DNA of 64,000 bases from Winogradskyella forsetii (lineage in GTDB: Bacteria > Bacteroidota > Bacteroidia > Flavobacteriales > Flavobacteriaceae), in NCBI RefSeq assembly GCF_013394595.1, contig NZ_CP053348.1, positions 310,001 through 374,000 of the forward strand, written 5' to 3'. Positions 28,936 to 37,690 of this stretch are shown piece after piece; within the stretch, counting starts at the first letter, position 1, and each line of letters begins with the position of its first letter. The notes below the pieces were generated by a model. The model made no database searches. It was given only the letters and a program-made list of their open reading frames with translations, and was not told the origin of the DNA. A program made the position numbers and the translations under genes.

Positions 28936-30078
28936 TTAATTAGCAGGTTGTTTGTCAAATCTTTCTTTCAAAGCAATAATACTATCATAAGCCGCTTTGG
29001 GTTTTAAGTCTCTATCAAAAAGTAATGGATAGTTGGTTCTTCCTCTAATTGGAAAACCATTTAACCAAGATTGTCCATCACTTACGCCCCAAAAAGTGAC
29101 TCTACTAATCTTGTCTTTGTGTTTAAGAAAGATGTTGAAAATGTCTTTGTACCTATTTGCTAATTTTACTTGAATAGAATCTGGTAACGATTCCTTATAA
29201 GGATTCATACCTTCACTGTTCTCAAAGTTTTGACTTATTTCTGCACCTTCTAAATCATAAGGATTTGGTAAAACGCTCACATCTAATTCTGTTATTGCGA
29301 CTTTAACGCCAAGTTCCGAATAGTCCAAAATACTCTGTTCAATGTCTTCAAGAGAAGGTGAGTTTAAGTGCCAGTGACCTTGCATACCGATACCATCTAC
29401 TTTAATTCCTTGATCTAAAATATTTTTTACCATTCTAATCGCACCTTTTCGTTTATCAACATTGGTCATGTTGTAATCGTTGTAATATAAATCTACATCA
29501 GGATCAATTTCTGCGGTCCATTTAAAGGCAGATGCTAAATAATCTTCGCCCATTTTTTTTAGAAAAATAGAGTTTCTTAAAGTGCCATCTTCATTTAAAG
29601 CTTCATTCACAACATCCCAAGAATCAATTTTTCCCTTGAAGTGTGTTGTGATATCTTTCACATGTTTTTCGGCAACATCAGCAAACTCTAAACTATCTTC
29701 TATAGTTCTGAACCATGGTGAGAGCTGACTATGCCATATCAGTGTGTGGCCATGAATAAACATATCGTATTTTTCGCCTAAAGCCACGAATTTATCTGCT
29801 ATTTCAAAATTAAATGTGTCTCTTTTCGGATGCATGTGTACTGATTTCATCATGTTTTCAGCAGTAATGCTGTTAAACTCTTTACCAACAATGGCTGCCA
29901 TGGTAGAGTCCGTTTCGTCAATTTGAAATCGGTTTACTGCGGTTCCTATATAAAATGCATCTTTATAAACATTTCTAAGGGTATTTGGCTGTGAAGGTGC
30001 CTCTTCAGTTTTTTTACAGCTAAATACAACTGTAAACATTACTAGGATTAGTAGGATTTGTTTTGATATTTTCATCAT
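28936..30078 (-). CDS. GH10 endo-1,4-beta-xylanase, lipoprotein
   Basis: A 380-residue enzyme with lipoprotein signal (LLILVMFTVVFSCKKTEEAP) and a single GH10 barrel. MFIHGHTLIWHSQLSPWF is the substrate-binding strand. The acid/base Glu is in DSWDVVNEALNEDG (about residue 159) and the nucleophile Glu in VAITELDVSVLPNP (about 264). VTFWGVSDGQSWLNGFP closes the barrel. The Lys after Cys differs from the acidic signal of the 11942 GH10, so this one may stay in the periplasm and trim imported oligosaccharides. It sits in the operon with both alpha-glucuronidases. A second ATG three bases later (30075) is an equally possible start. It is closer to the GH10 at 51423 than to that at 11942. Confidence 0.94.
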   Translation of the reverse strand: MMKISKQILLILVMFTVVFSCKKTEEAPSQPNTLRNVYKDAFYIGTAVNRFQIDETDSTMAAIVGKEFNSITAENMMKSVHMHPKRDTFNFEIADKFVALGEKYDMFIHGHTLIWHSQLSPWFRTIEDSLEFADVAEKHVKDITTHFKGKIDSWDVVNEALNEDGTLRNSIFLKKMGEDYLASAFKWTAEIDPDVDLYYNDYNMTNVDKRKGAIRMVKNILDQGIKVDGIGMQGHWHLNSPSLEDIEQSILDYSELGVKVAITELDVSVLPNPYDLEGAEISQNFENSEGMNPYKESLPDSIQVKLANRYKDIFNIFLKHKDKISRVTFWGVSDGQSWLNGFPIRGRTNYPLLFDRDLKPKAAYDSIIALKERFDKQPAN

Positions 30079-30103
30079 TATTTTTGTTTAGTTAATTTCA
30101 TAA

Positions 30104-33007
30104 TTAATCAATTTTTAAACTTGCAGGTGGCCCTAAATAGGTTTCCTTTAAATTACTTTTTTCAGTTTCTATAATGATTCGTTGCAGTACTAAACCTTCA
30201 TCCACTCTATAATAGTTTAAGGTATGATTTCCTGGCTTGTCAATTTTAAATTCTGTAGTAACGATCTTTATATTATCTCCAACGTTGCTATGCCAATTTT
30301 TTGGAACTTTACCATTATAGTTGAAAATATTAGGATCCGAATCGTAATTAACTAGTGTTGGTGAGTCTTTATCAAACGATAAACCATAATACATGCCTTC
30401 CCTTGTTGAATAGTTAATGGTAGGCGAAAAGTACATATGCACTTTAACTGTTCCTGTATTTTGTAAATTAATATCGTAAGATAATTTTGGTGATTTTTTA
30501 GACAGTTCAACCCGGCCTTTGTCTATTGGTAATGAGATTACGGAAGCACCTGTTTTTCCTAAATTATCAACCACTTTCCATTGAAATGATTTCGGTGCAT
30601 GTTTTTTAGAGAAATCCGCTGCATTTATGGCTATGTAACCATTATTTTCAACAAATCCCTCAACTTTTTTTGTTTCGAAATTATTTATTTTTAGATGAAC
30701 AGGAATAGCTTTTCCATTACCAGATACAGTGACCATGGATGTATGGTTACCCTTTGGTGCTTTTTCCCAGTCGATGCTAATTTCAATGGTTTTTTGTTCT
30801 TCAATGCGACCTGAGGCTTCATTTATTATTATCCACTCATCCTTAGGTTCAACTGAATAGTCAAAGGTTTCTGTACCTCGATTAAATATTTCAATGCTAT
30901 AGTTTTGGTTGTTCACTGGGTCAAAAACAGGAAGCATAGCATTGTCATTATCTCCAGACCACCATTCCTTCGAATTTTCTACAGACAAACCCATTTCTGC
31001 ATTATCAGCTGGGTCAATTTTAAAAGTTTCTGGTATTTGATTAAATCTCGGTTCTTGCCAAATTTCATAACCAATATGTACCTGAGACATCATGTGGTTC
31101 CATTTGCCATCAGCCATATCGTTGTGATAAAAATTGGTTAACTCACGGTCTTTCATGAATAATTCGCGCACCTTATCGGCATATTTATTTGTTGCGGCTC
31201 TACCTTGTTGTGCATACAAATTATTTTTTGCTGCACTAACATAGAGTTCATTAAGGTTGGCACTTGCCAGAACGGGAAATAATACCAATTGATAATAAGC
31301 ATCCTTGTAATTTCCGGGAAGTTCATCGTAGATTTTTTGTGCTTTTTCGGCTAAAGTATTATACTCTGAGACTACGGTATCGGCTTCGTTATAATTGGTT
31401 AAGCTATACGTTGAAGGGTCAATTAATTCATGTTTTCTTCGTGCATTGAACTTTGTGTAAGTTTTCATAATGTTAGCGATGGCTTCAGTTTCTATACCAT
31501 CAAAAACTTCGTTAGCCCATTGCGTGTAGTAATTTTGTAAATTATCAGCGTTCCAAGCTTCAGGATTCCATGCATAATCCAAGAAAAATTGAATCGGAAA
31601 TTCCATTGGCTTAATGTCTCCCACATTGACAATCCAAACTTGGTTAGCGCCATGCTCGTAAGCTAAATGCATTTGTTCCCAAGTGCGCTCAATTTGGTTG
31701 GTATTCAACCATTTATAGTTTCTTGGTCCGCCTACATAATCAAAGTGATAATAAATACCAAAACCACCTTCTCGAGGTTTAGCATCTAGACTTGGTAATT
31801 TTCTAATATTACCCCAATTATCATCACACAACAATAGGGTAACATCATCGGGTACTTCCATACCTTTATCGTAATAATCTTGTACTTCTTTGTATAGTGC
31901 CCAAATTTGAGGTGTTTCTTCAGCAGGTTTGCCTGTAACATCGGCTATAATTTTACGTTGGGCATCTATAACGCCCTCCAGTAATTCTATTGCTGTGCCT
32001 TCACTCATAGATTCATCGCCATCGCCACGCATTCCGATCGTAACTAGAGTTTCCTTATCTCCCATGCGCTCCAAACCGCCTTTCCAGAATTCTGTCAAGG
32101 CTTCGGTATTAGTTTCAAAATTCCATTCGCCACCACCATTATGAGACCACTCTTCGTGAGCGCGCGTAAGGGGTTCGTGATGTGATGTTCCCATCACAAT
32201 GCCGTATTCATCTGCTAATATGCCATTTTGAGGATCGTCTTCATAAAACATTCTAGGTTGCCACATAGATGGCCAAATATAGTTGCCTTTCATCCTTAAG
32301 ATGAGTTCAAAAACCTTATCATAAAATTCAGCATTGAATTTTCCATAATTTTCACCAACCCAACCTGTTAAAGCAGGTGCTTCGTCGTTAATAAAAATTC
32401 CTCTGTATTTTACTTTAGGCTCCCCTTTGGTGTGCACACCAGGAAGAACGTGTAATTCTGATTGCTTTTTAGCCGGAACATCTGCCCAGAAATGCCAAGG
32501 ATGAACGCCTATTTGATTAGATAAATCATAAATACCATAGATGGTTCCTCTTTTGTCGCTACCTGCAATTACTAACGCTTTTTTAATGCCAGACATAGGG
32601 TTTTCTACAATTTGAGTGGTGAATTTTTCCCACTTCCCTTGAAGTTTTTTAGCATCAATTTTGCCAGATTTGGCTAACTGATCTATAATTGGGCTTTGGT
32701 CTAAAGTACCAATAATTACAACGTAGTCCTCATTTATGGAACTACTATTAAGAATGGATGTTTTAGTATCAGTAACATTTAAAAGATCATTTTGAAGATG
32801 GCCGACCACACGTTTTACACCTGCGAAATCATCATCGCTTACTAAAATGGAAGCAACATTGCCGTTAGAAGCTAAAGGGAAATTTTCTTTAGAAGCTTTT
32901 GTGGTAACGTACTTCTCGTTGGTTGTGGATTGGGCATTGGAAACAAGGAAAAATAAGCATAATATAAGTGTTGTTTTCAATGTGATTCTGTTAGTTGAGT
33001 ATGTCAT
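30104..33007 (-). CDS. GH115 alpha-glucuronidase
   Basis: A secreted 967-residue enzyme (signal peptide ending LFFLVSNAQS). The family is recognised from KYRGIFINDEAPALTGW, ELILRMKGNYIWPSMWQPRM and MGTSHHEPLTRAHEEW in the barrel, and from the long C-terminal helical and beta-sandwich part. GH115 enzymes remove 4-O-methylglucuronic acid from internal as well as terminal xylose residues, so they act on polymer or long oligomers. It lies 31 bases downstream of the GH67 gene, which does the complementary terminal reaction. The size matches known family members. Localisation in periplasm or at the outer membrane is inferred. Confidence 0.95.
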   Translation of the reverse strand: MTYSTNRITLKTTLILCLFFLVSNAQSTTNEKYVTTKASKENFPLASNGNVASILVSDDDFAGVKRVVGHLQNDLLNVTDTKTSILNSSSINEDYVVIIGTLDQSPIIDQLAKSGKIDAKKLQGKWEKFTTQIVENPMSGIKKALVIAGSDKRGTIYGIYDLSNQIGVHPWHFWADVPAKKQSELHVLPGVHTKGEPKVKYRGIFINDEAPALTGWVGENYGKFNAEFYDKVFELILRMKGNYIWPSMWQPRMFYEDDPQNGILADEYGIVMGTSHHEPLTRAHEEWSHNGGGEWNFETNTEALTEFWKGGLERMGDKETLVTIGMRGDGDESMSEGTAIELLEGVIDAQRKIIADVTGKPAEETPQIWALYKEVQDYYDKGMEVPDDVTLLLCDDNWGNIRKLPSLDAKPREGGFGIYYHFDYVGGPRNYKWLNTNQIERTWEQMHLAYEHGANQVWIVNVGDIKPMEFPIQFFLDYAWNPEAWNADNLQNYYTQWANEVFDGIETEAIANIMKTYTKFNARRKHELIDPSTYSLTNYNEADTVVSEYNTLAEKAQKIYDELPGNYKDAYYQLVLFPVLASANLNELYVSAAKNNLYAQQGRAATNKYADKVRELFMKDRELTNFYHNDMADGKWNHMMSQVHIGYEIWQEPRFNQIPETFKIDPADNAEMGLSVENSKEWWSGDNDNAMLPVFDPVNNQNYSIEIFNRGTETFDYSVEPKDEWIIINEASGRIEEQKTIEISIDWEKAPKGNHTSMVTVSGNGKAIPVHLKINNFETKKVEGFVENNGYIAINAADFSKKHAPKSFQWKVVDNLGKTGASVISLPIDKGRVELSKKSPKLSYDINLQNTGTVKVHMYFSPTINYSTREGMYYGLSFDKDSPTLVNYDSDPNIFNYNGKVPKNWHSNVGDNIKIVTTEFKIDKPGNHTLNYYRVDEGLVLQRIIIETEKSNLKETYLGPPASLKID

Positions 33008-33038
33008 TCTTTAATGAAAAATAATTAGTTTTTATTAT

Positions 33039-35180
33039 CTAATTTCCTGGTGCAAAAGGAAAACTTAACGATTGAAAATAGTCTAAAGTTTGAGTTGGTT
33101 TATCTACGCTTTCTGGCAATGGCATATTTGAATATTCTTGAAAATAGAGTAAGCAAGCATCTCGCCACCACTTGGCCTCTTTATATTGAATTTCTAATAG
33201 CATTTTAATGTTGTTATAGCGCTGCTCGTCAACGAATGGTTTCATGTTTTCCCAAGTTTCCATCATTTGTTTCACTTGGTCTACACCTTCTTGATATTTC
33301 AATGCCATATTGTTCCAAAGCGTTTTGCCGTTTTTCATTTTATAATCCCAAGCAACGTGATGAAACCATAATAAATCCTCATCTGAAATACGTTTTAAAT
33401 CGTTGAATTTTTTTGCAACCTCTGGCGCATATTGTTCTGTGGCATGACTTCCCGTTGGTGTTCTATCAAACCCAACCCCTAGACTATCGGCTTTATGATA
33501 ATAAACAGGATTCCATTCGGGTCTAGAGAGATTGGAAACCCAAGGTCCTGGACCATAGTGATGACCTGTAGCCATTATATGATGCAAGCCAAAAGGGGTC
33601 ATATAATTTACGACAGCTTCTGTTGTTGTCATCATCATTTGCTTAACAGGCTCTATAAATCTTTTATCATTTGAAAAAGTACTCCGTAACCAATCCTCTG
33701 CAATATCTTCAGCACTCAAATAAGGGTTCCATGCGAGTCTGCCATAGCCATACCAATTGGCTTGTAGCATGGGATTTCCTGTCCAATTCACATCATTTCC
33801 GATATTACTAACACCAGCAATACCTGTTAATTTTTTGTCATGAAGTGAGCCATCTATAACTTTCGCCACTGTAGATCCTTTGCCTTTTCTATAGGTGTCC
33901 GAATTTAAAACCTCTTCGTATTGCTTAGGTAAGTAAATGGAATGCGTACTCTGACCTAAATACTCTTGAGTAATTTGAAACTCCATCATCAATGGGGTTT
34001 TAGGCATAGCACCGAACATAGGATGAAAGGGTTCGTGAGGTTGAAAATCTATAGGGCCATTTTTTACTTGAACGAGTACATTGTCCTTAAATTGACCATC
34101 GTAAGGCACAAATTCCGAATAGGCCTGTTTGGCTCTATCGGTTACATCGTGCTCAGAATACACAAATGCCCGCCACATCACAACACCATTGAAGGGCTCT
34201 AAGGCAGTTGCAAGCATGTTGGCGCCATCAACATGATTTCTGTCATAATTCTGTGGTCCTGGTTGGCCTTCAGAATTTGCTTTTACTAAATAACCGCCAA
34301 AATCAGGTATTCTTTCGTAAATTTCTTTTGTTTTTTCTGCCCACCATTGAATTACATCATTATTATAAGGATCTGCAGTTTCTAGTCCGCCAATTTCTAT
34401 AGGTGCTGAAAAACGTGCAGTTAAATATACTTTAATACCATAGGGTCTAAAAACATTGGCCAAGGCTTCAACTTTATCTAAATATTGAGGTGTTAAAATT
34501 AAGGCGTTGGCGTTTACATTATTTAAGACCGTACCATTTATTCCAATAGACGCATTGGCTCTAGCATAATCGGTATAACGCGGATCCAAGTAATCGGGTA
34601 GGCGATGCCAATCCCAAATTGAGAAACCAGAATAACCGCGTTCAACGGTTCTATCCAAATTATCCCAATGGTTTAAGACTCTTATATCAATTTTAGGAGA
34701 ATCTTTGATGTTTAGGGTCTTAATGGATTTTTGCGTTTGAATGTGTTTTAAAAAGTTGAAAACACCGTAAAGAACACCTAAATCTGTTTTGCCACTGATA
34801 ACAATGTGATTTTTTTCTTTTAGGAATAATGATTTTATAATATAGCCTTCTTCATTAATTTCAGTAAAAGAATTTCCTAATTTCTGAAGAATGTCGTTAC
34901 TTAAATTTGTTTTATTTCCAAAAATCAAAACACTATTTTTTGATGCGGATTTATAGTCAGAACCAAGCATACCATTAAGCCCTAACTCCAATTCTTTTAG
35001 CGCTATTTTAATGGTTTCAGAAGTGCCAAATGACATTAAATTACTAGTAGCGGCTTGATATTCAGACCTTAAATTTTCGTTCTTAATATAATCATATTGT
35101 AGCCACAATTTATAACCATCATTGGCAAATGATTTAAGACAAAATAAAAGCACAACAAATAAGACCAGTTTTTTAAGCAT
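33039..35180 (-). CDS. GH67 alpha-glucuronidase (exported)
   Basis: A 713-residue enzyme with a signal peptide (KLVLFVVLLFCLKSFANDGY). GYSGFSIWDWHRLPDYLDPR and IGINGTVLNNVNANALILTP are family blocks. VKANSEGQPGPQNYDRNH carries the acid Glu; GPIDFQPHEPFHPMFG and TPLMMEFQITQEYLG carry the Asp and Glu that activate water in this inverting family. It releases methylglucuronate from the non-reducing end of xylo-oligosaccharides. Several known GH67 enzymes are intracellular; the signal peptide here suggests a periplasmic place. It is the first gene of the minus-strand operon starting at the operator at 35306. Confidence 0.95.
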   Translation of the reverse strand: MLKKLVLFVVLLFCLKSFANDGYKLWLQYDYIKNENLRSEYQAATSNLMSFGTSETIKIALKELELGLNGMLGSDYKSASKNSVLIFGNKTNLSNDILQKLGNSFTEINEEGYIIKSLFLKEKNHIVISGKTDLGVLYGVFNFLKHIQTQKSIKTLNIKDSPKIDIRVLNHWDNLDRTVERGYSGFSIWDWHRLPDYLDPRYTDYARANASIGINGTVLNNVNANALILTPQYLDKVEALANVFRPYGIKVYLTARFSAPIEIGGLETADPYNNDVIQWWAEKTKEIYERIPDFGGYLVKANSEGQPGPQNYDRNHVDGANMLATALEPFNGVVMWRAFVYSEHDVTDRAKQAYSEFVPYDGQFKDNVLVQVKNGPIDFQPHEPFHPMFGAMPKTPLMMEFQITQEYLGQSTHSIYLPKQYEEVLNSDTYRKGKGSTVAKVIDGSLHDKKLTGIAGVSNIGNDVNWTGNPMLQANWYGYGRLAWNPYLSAEDIAEDWLRSTFSNDKRFIEPVKQMMMTTTEAVVNYMTPFGLHHIMATGHHYGPGPWVSNLSRPEWNPVYYHKADSLGVGFDRTPTGSHATEQYAPEVAKKFNDLKRISDEDLLWFHHVAWDYKMKNGKTLWNNMALKYQEGVDQVKQMMETWENMKPFVDEQRYNNIKMLLEIQYKEAKWWRDACLLYFQEYSNMPLPESVDKPTQTLDYFQSLSFPFAPGN

Positions 35181-35279
35181 ATTTTTATTTTGATTTATAG
35201 TTTAGAATCGGATATTTAGACATTTAGAATATGAACCACTCTTAAATACGTATTTCTCAATATATCACAAGAATAATTG

Positions 35280-35317
35280 CGAAGATAGTAAAAAATTCAT
35301 AATTTGCAACCGATTGT
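35280..35317. promoter_or_regulatory. Shared LacI-type operator between divergent GH67 and GH3 operons
   Basis: GCAACCGATTGT (35306-35317) sits between the two divergent starts. On the minus strand its GTTG is followed after 19 bases by TATCTTCG (35287-35280), one mismatch from TAnnTTTG, giving a GH67 promoter. On the plus strand the site is 90 bases before the GH3 start; a box there (TATCTTAC, near 35335) is weaker. Confidence 0.65.
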
Positions 35318-35406
35318 GTTGCGCAAAAAAAATCAATTATCTTACAAAAAATTATTAGGTCTATTTTTTCATTAAATGAATGAATAATTTATTAAATATT
35401 AACTCT

Positions 35407-37677
35407 ATGGGCAAATCATTCTTTCAACTTCTAGCGATTCTTATTTGTATTTTAAATCTAATTTCTTGTGATGAAAAATCAGAAAGTAAATTGGAAAGCC
35501 AACAACAAGAAGCGTCCTCTTTAAGTTTCGAATTCGCTTTTCAAAATCCTGGTTTGTCTATGGATGAAAGAGTAAATGATTTAATTTCAAGATTAACCCT
35601 TGAAGAAAAGATTGCTCAAATGGTTAACGGCACACCTGCGATTGAGCGCTTTAATATACCACCTTATGATTATTGGAATGAAGCTTTACATGGTGTTGGT
35701 AGAGGAGTGGCAGCAACTGTATTTCCTCAGGCTATTGGTTTAGGAGCTACATTTGATGAAGATTTAGCTTTTAGAGTGGCTTCTGCCATTTCAGATGAAG
35801 CACGAGCTATATACAATGCAACTTCAGAAAATGGGAATTATAACCAATATAATGGTTTAACGTTTTGGACACCGAACATCAATATTTTTAGAGATCCTCG
35901 TTGGGGACGAGGACAAGAAACCTATGGGGAAGATCCTTATTTAACAGCTGTTTTAGGAGCTTCATTTGTAAAAGGCTTACAAGGAGATAATCCTGAATTT
36001 TTAAAAACGGCTGCCTGTGCCAAACATTTTGCAGTTCATAGTGGACCAGAAAAGTTGAGACATGAATTTAATGCTGAAGTCAATCAAAAAGATTTATGGG
36101 AAACCTATCTTCCGGCATTCAAAGCTTTGGTAGATGTGGATGTAGAATCCATAATGTGTGCTTATAATAGTACAAATGGTGAGCCGTGTTGTGCTCATAA
36201 CTATTTGATCAATGACGTTTTAAGAGATCAATGGGGATTTGAAGGTCATGTTTTAACTGATTGCTGGGCATTAGTTGATTTGTTCAACCAACCTGATGAA
36301 GGTGGCCACGGCCGCGTAAATACAGCGGCTGAAGCTGCAGCATTAGCAATAAAAACAGGTGTTAGTTTGAACTGTGGTGTCACCTATAATTCTTTAGGTG
36401 ATTCAGTTAAAGAAGGTCTAATTACCGAAAAAGAAATAGATAATCAATTGGCAATTTTACTAAAAACAAGATTTAAATTAGGTTTATTTGATCCAAAAGG
36501 AAGCAATCCGTTTGACCATATTTCTTTCGATGTTGTTAATAGTGAATCGCATAGGGCTTTATCAAAAGAAGCGGCTCAAAAAAGCATTGTGCTCTTAAAG
36601 AATAATGGTATTTTACCTTTGAAAAATGATTTGTCTAAATATTTCGTTACTGGACCAAATGCAGCAAGTATAGAGATCCTTTTAGGGAATTACTATGGTG
36701 TAAATTCAGATATGGTAACCATTTTAGAAGGTATTAGTGCAGCTATAGAGCCAACAAGTCAGTTACAATATCGATTAGGTGCAATGCTTAACAAACCATC
36801 TATAAATCCTATAAATTATGCAACAGGACATGCAGGAAATAGTGATGTTACCATTTTGGTTTTAGGAGTGTCAAGTCAGATAGAAGGAGAAGAAGGGGAT
36901 TCATTAGATTCAAATACAGCAGGTGATCGATTAGATTATAATCTGCCACAAAATCAAATTGAATATTTACGCGAATTAAGAGAAACAGCGGATAAAAATC
37001 CCAACGATAAAAAACCAATTATCACTATAATTACTGCAGGAAGCCCTATAAATCTTACCGAAGTAGAAGCATTGTCTGATGCCGTTTTATATGTTTGGTA
37101 TCCTGGAGAAGAGGGTGGTACAGCCGTTTCAGATGTTCTTTTTGGAACTATTTCACCTTCAGGAAGATTGCCAATAACCTTCCCAAAATCTTTAGATCAG
37201 TTACCAGCTTTTGATGATTATGCCATGACCGGAAGAACTTATAAATATATGGATTTAGATCCGATGTATCCATTTGGTTTTGGTTTAAGTTATACTAATT
37301 TTACATATGGTACTATTGAAGCTAACGAAACTTCAATCTCTAAAAGTAGTACAGTTACTGTTAAGGTTACTGTAAATAATATTGGAGAGGTAAAATCCGA
37401 TGAAGTGGTTCAAATGTATATTTCAGATGAAGAAGCATCAGTTACAGTGCCAAATTTTCAACTTATAAATACGAAACGTATCACTTTAGAGGCTGGCGCA
37501 TCCCAAACTATAGAATTTCAATTGTTACCTAAGGATTTTGAAATTGTGCTAGATGATGGCTCTAGAGCTATCGAACCTGGAACTTTTAAAATCTATATTG
37601 GTGGTTCAAGCCCAATGAAAAGAAGCACAGAGCTTGGTGCACCAAAAATGTCTGAATTGCAAATTACAGTCAATTAA
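35407..37677 (+). CDS. GH3 beta-xylosidase-like glycoside hydrolase, lipoprotein
   Basis: ATG 35407 gives the lipoprotein signal MGKSFFQLLAILICILNLIS followed by CDEKS; the in-frame ATG at 35380 adds nine residues. The roughly 756 residues hold the (beta/alpha)8 domain with FWTPNINIFRDPRWGRGQET and KTAACAKHFAVHSGPEKLRH. The nucleophile Asp is in GFEGHVLTDCWALVDLF (near residue 290). Then follow the alpha/beta sandwich (VWYPGEEGGTAVSDVLFGT) and the fibronectin-III-like C-terminus (FGFGLSYTNFTYG). The TDC context is typical of beta-xylosidase-like GH3. It releases xylose from oligosaccharides. First gene of a plus-strand unit with an acetyl esterase and a DUF1593 protein; an operator lies upstream. 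Confidence 0.94.
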   Translation: MGKSFFQLLAILICILNLISCDEKSESKLESQQQEASSLSFEFAFQNPGLSMDERVNDLISRLTLEEKIAQMVNGTPAIERFNIPPYDYWNEALHGVGRGVAATVFPQAIGLGATFDEDLAFRVASAISDEARAIYNATSENGNYNQYNGLTFWTPNINIFRDPRWGRGQETYGEDPYLTAVLGASFVKGLQGDNPEFLKTAACAKHFAVHSGPEKLRHEFNAEVNQKDLWETYLPAFKALVDVDVESIMCAYNSTNGEPCCAHNYLINDVLRDQWGFEGHVLTDCWALVDLFNQPDEGGHGRVNTAAEAAALAIKTGVSLNCGVTYNSLGDSVKEGLITEKEIDNQLAILLKTRFKLGLFDPKGSNPFDHISFDVVNSESHRALSKEAAQKSIVLLKNNGILPLKNDLSKYFVTGPNAASIEILLGNYYGVNSDMVTILEGISAAIEPTSQLQYRLGAMLNKPSINPINYATGHAGNSDVTILVLGVSSQIEGEEGDSLDSNTAGDRLDYNLPQNQIEYLRELRETADKNPNDKKPIITIITAGSPINLTEVEALSDAVLYVWYPGEEGGTAVSDVLFGTISPSGRLPITFPKSLDQLPAFDDYAMTGRTYKYMDLDPMYPFGFGLSYTNFTYGTIEANETSISKSSTVTVKVTVNNIGEVKSDEVVQMYISDEEASVTVPNFQLINTKRITLEAGASQTIEFQLLPKDFEIVLDDGSRAIEPGTFKIYIGGSSPMKRSTELGAPKMSELQITVN

Positions 37678-37690
37678 TTACTTATTACAA

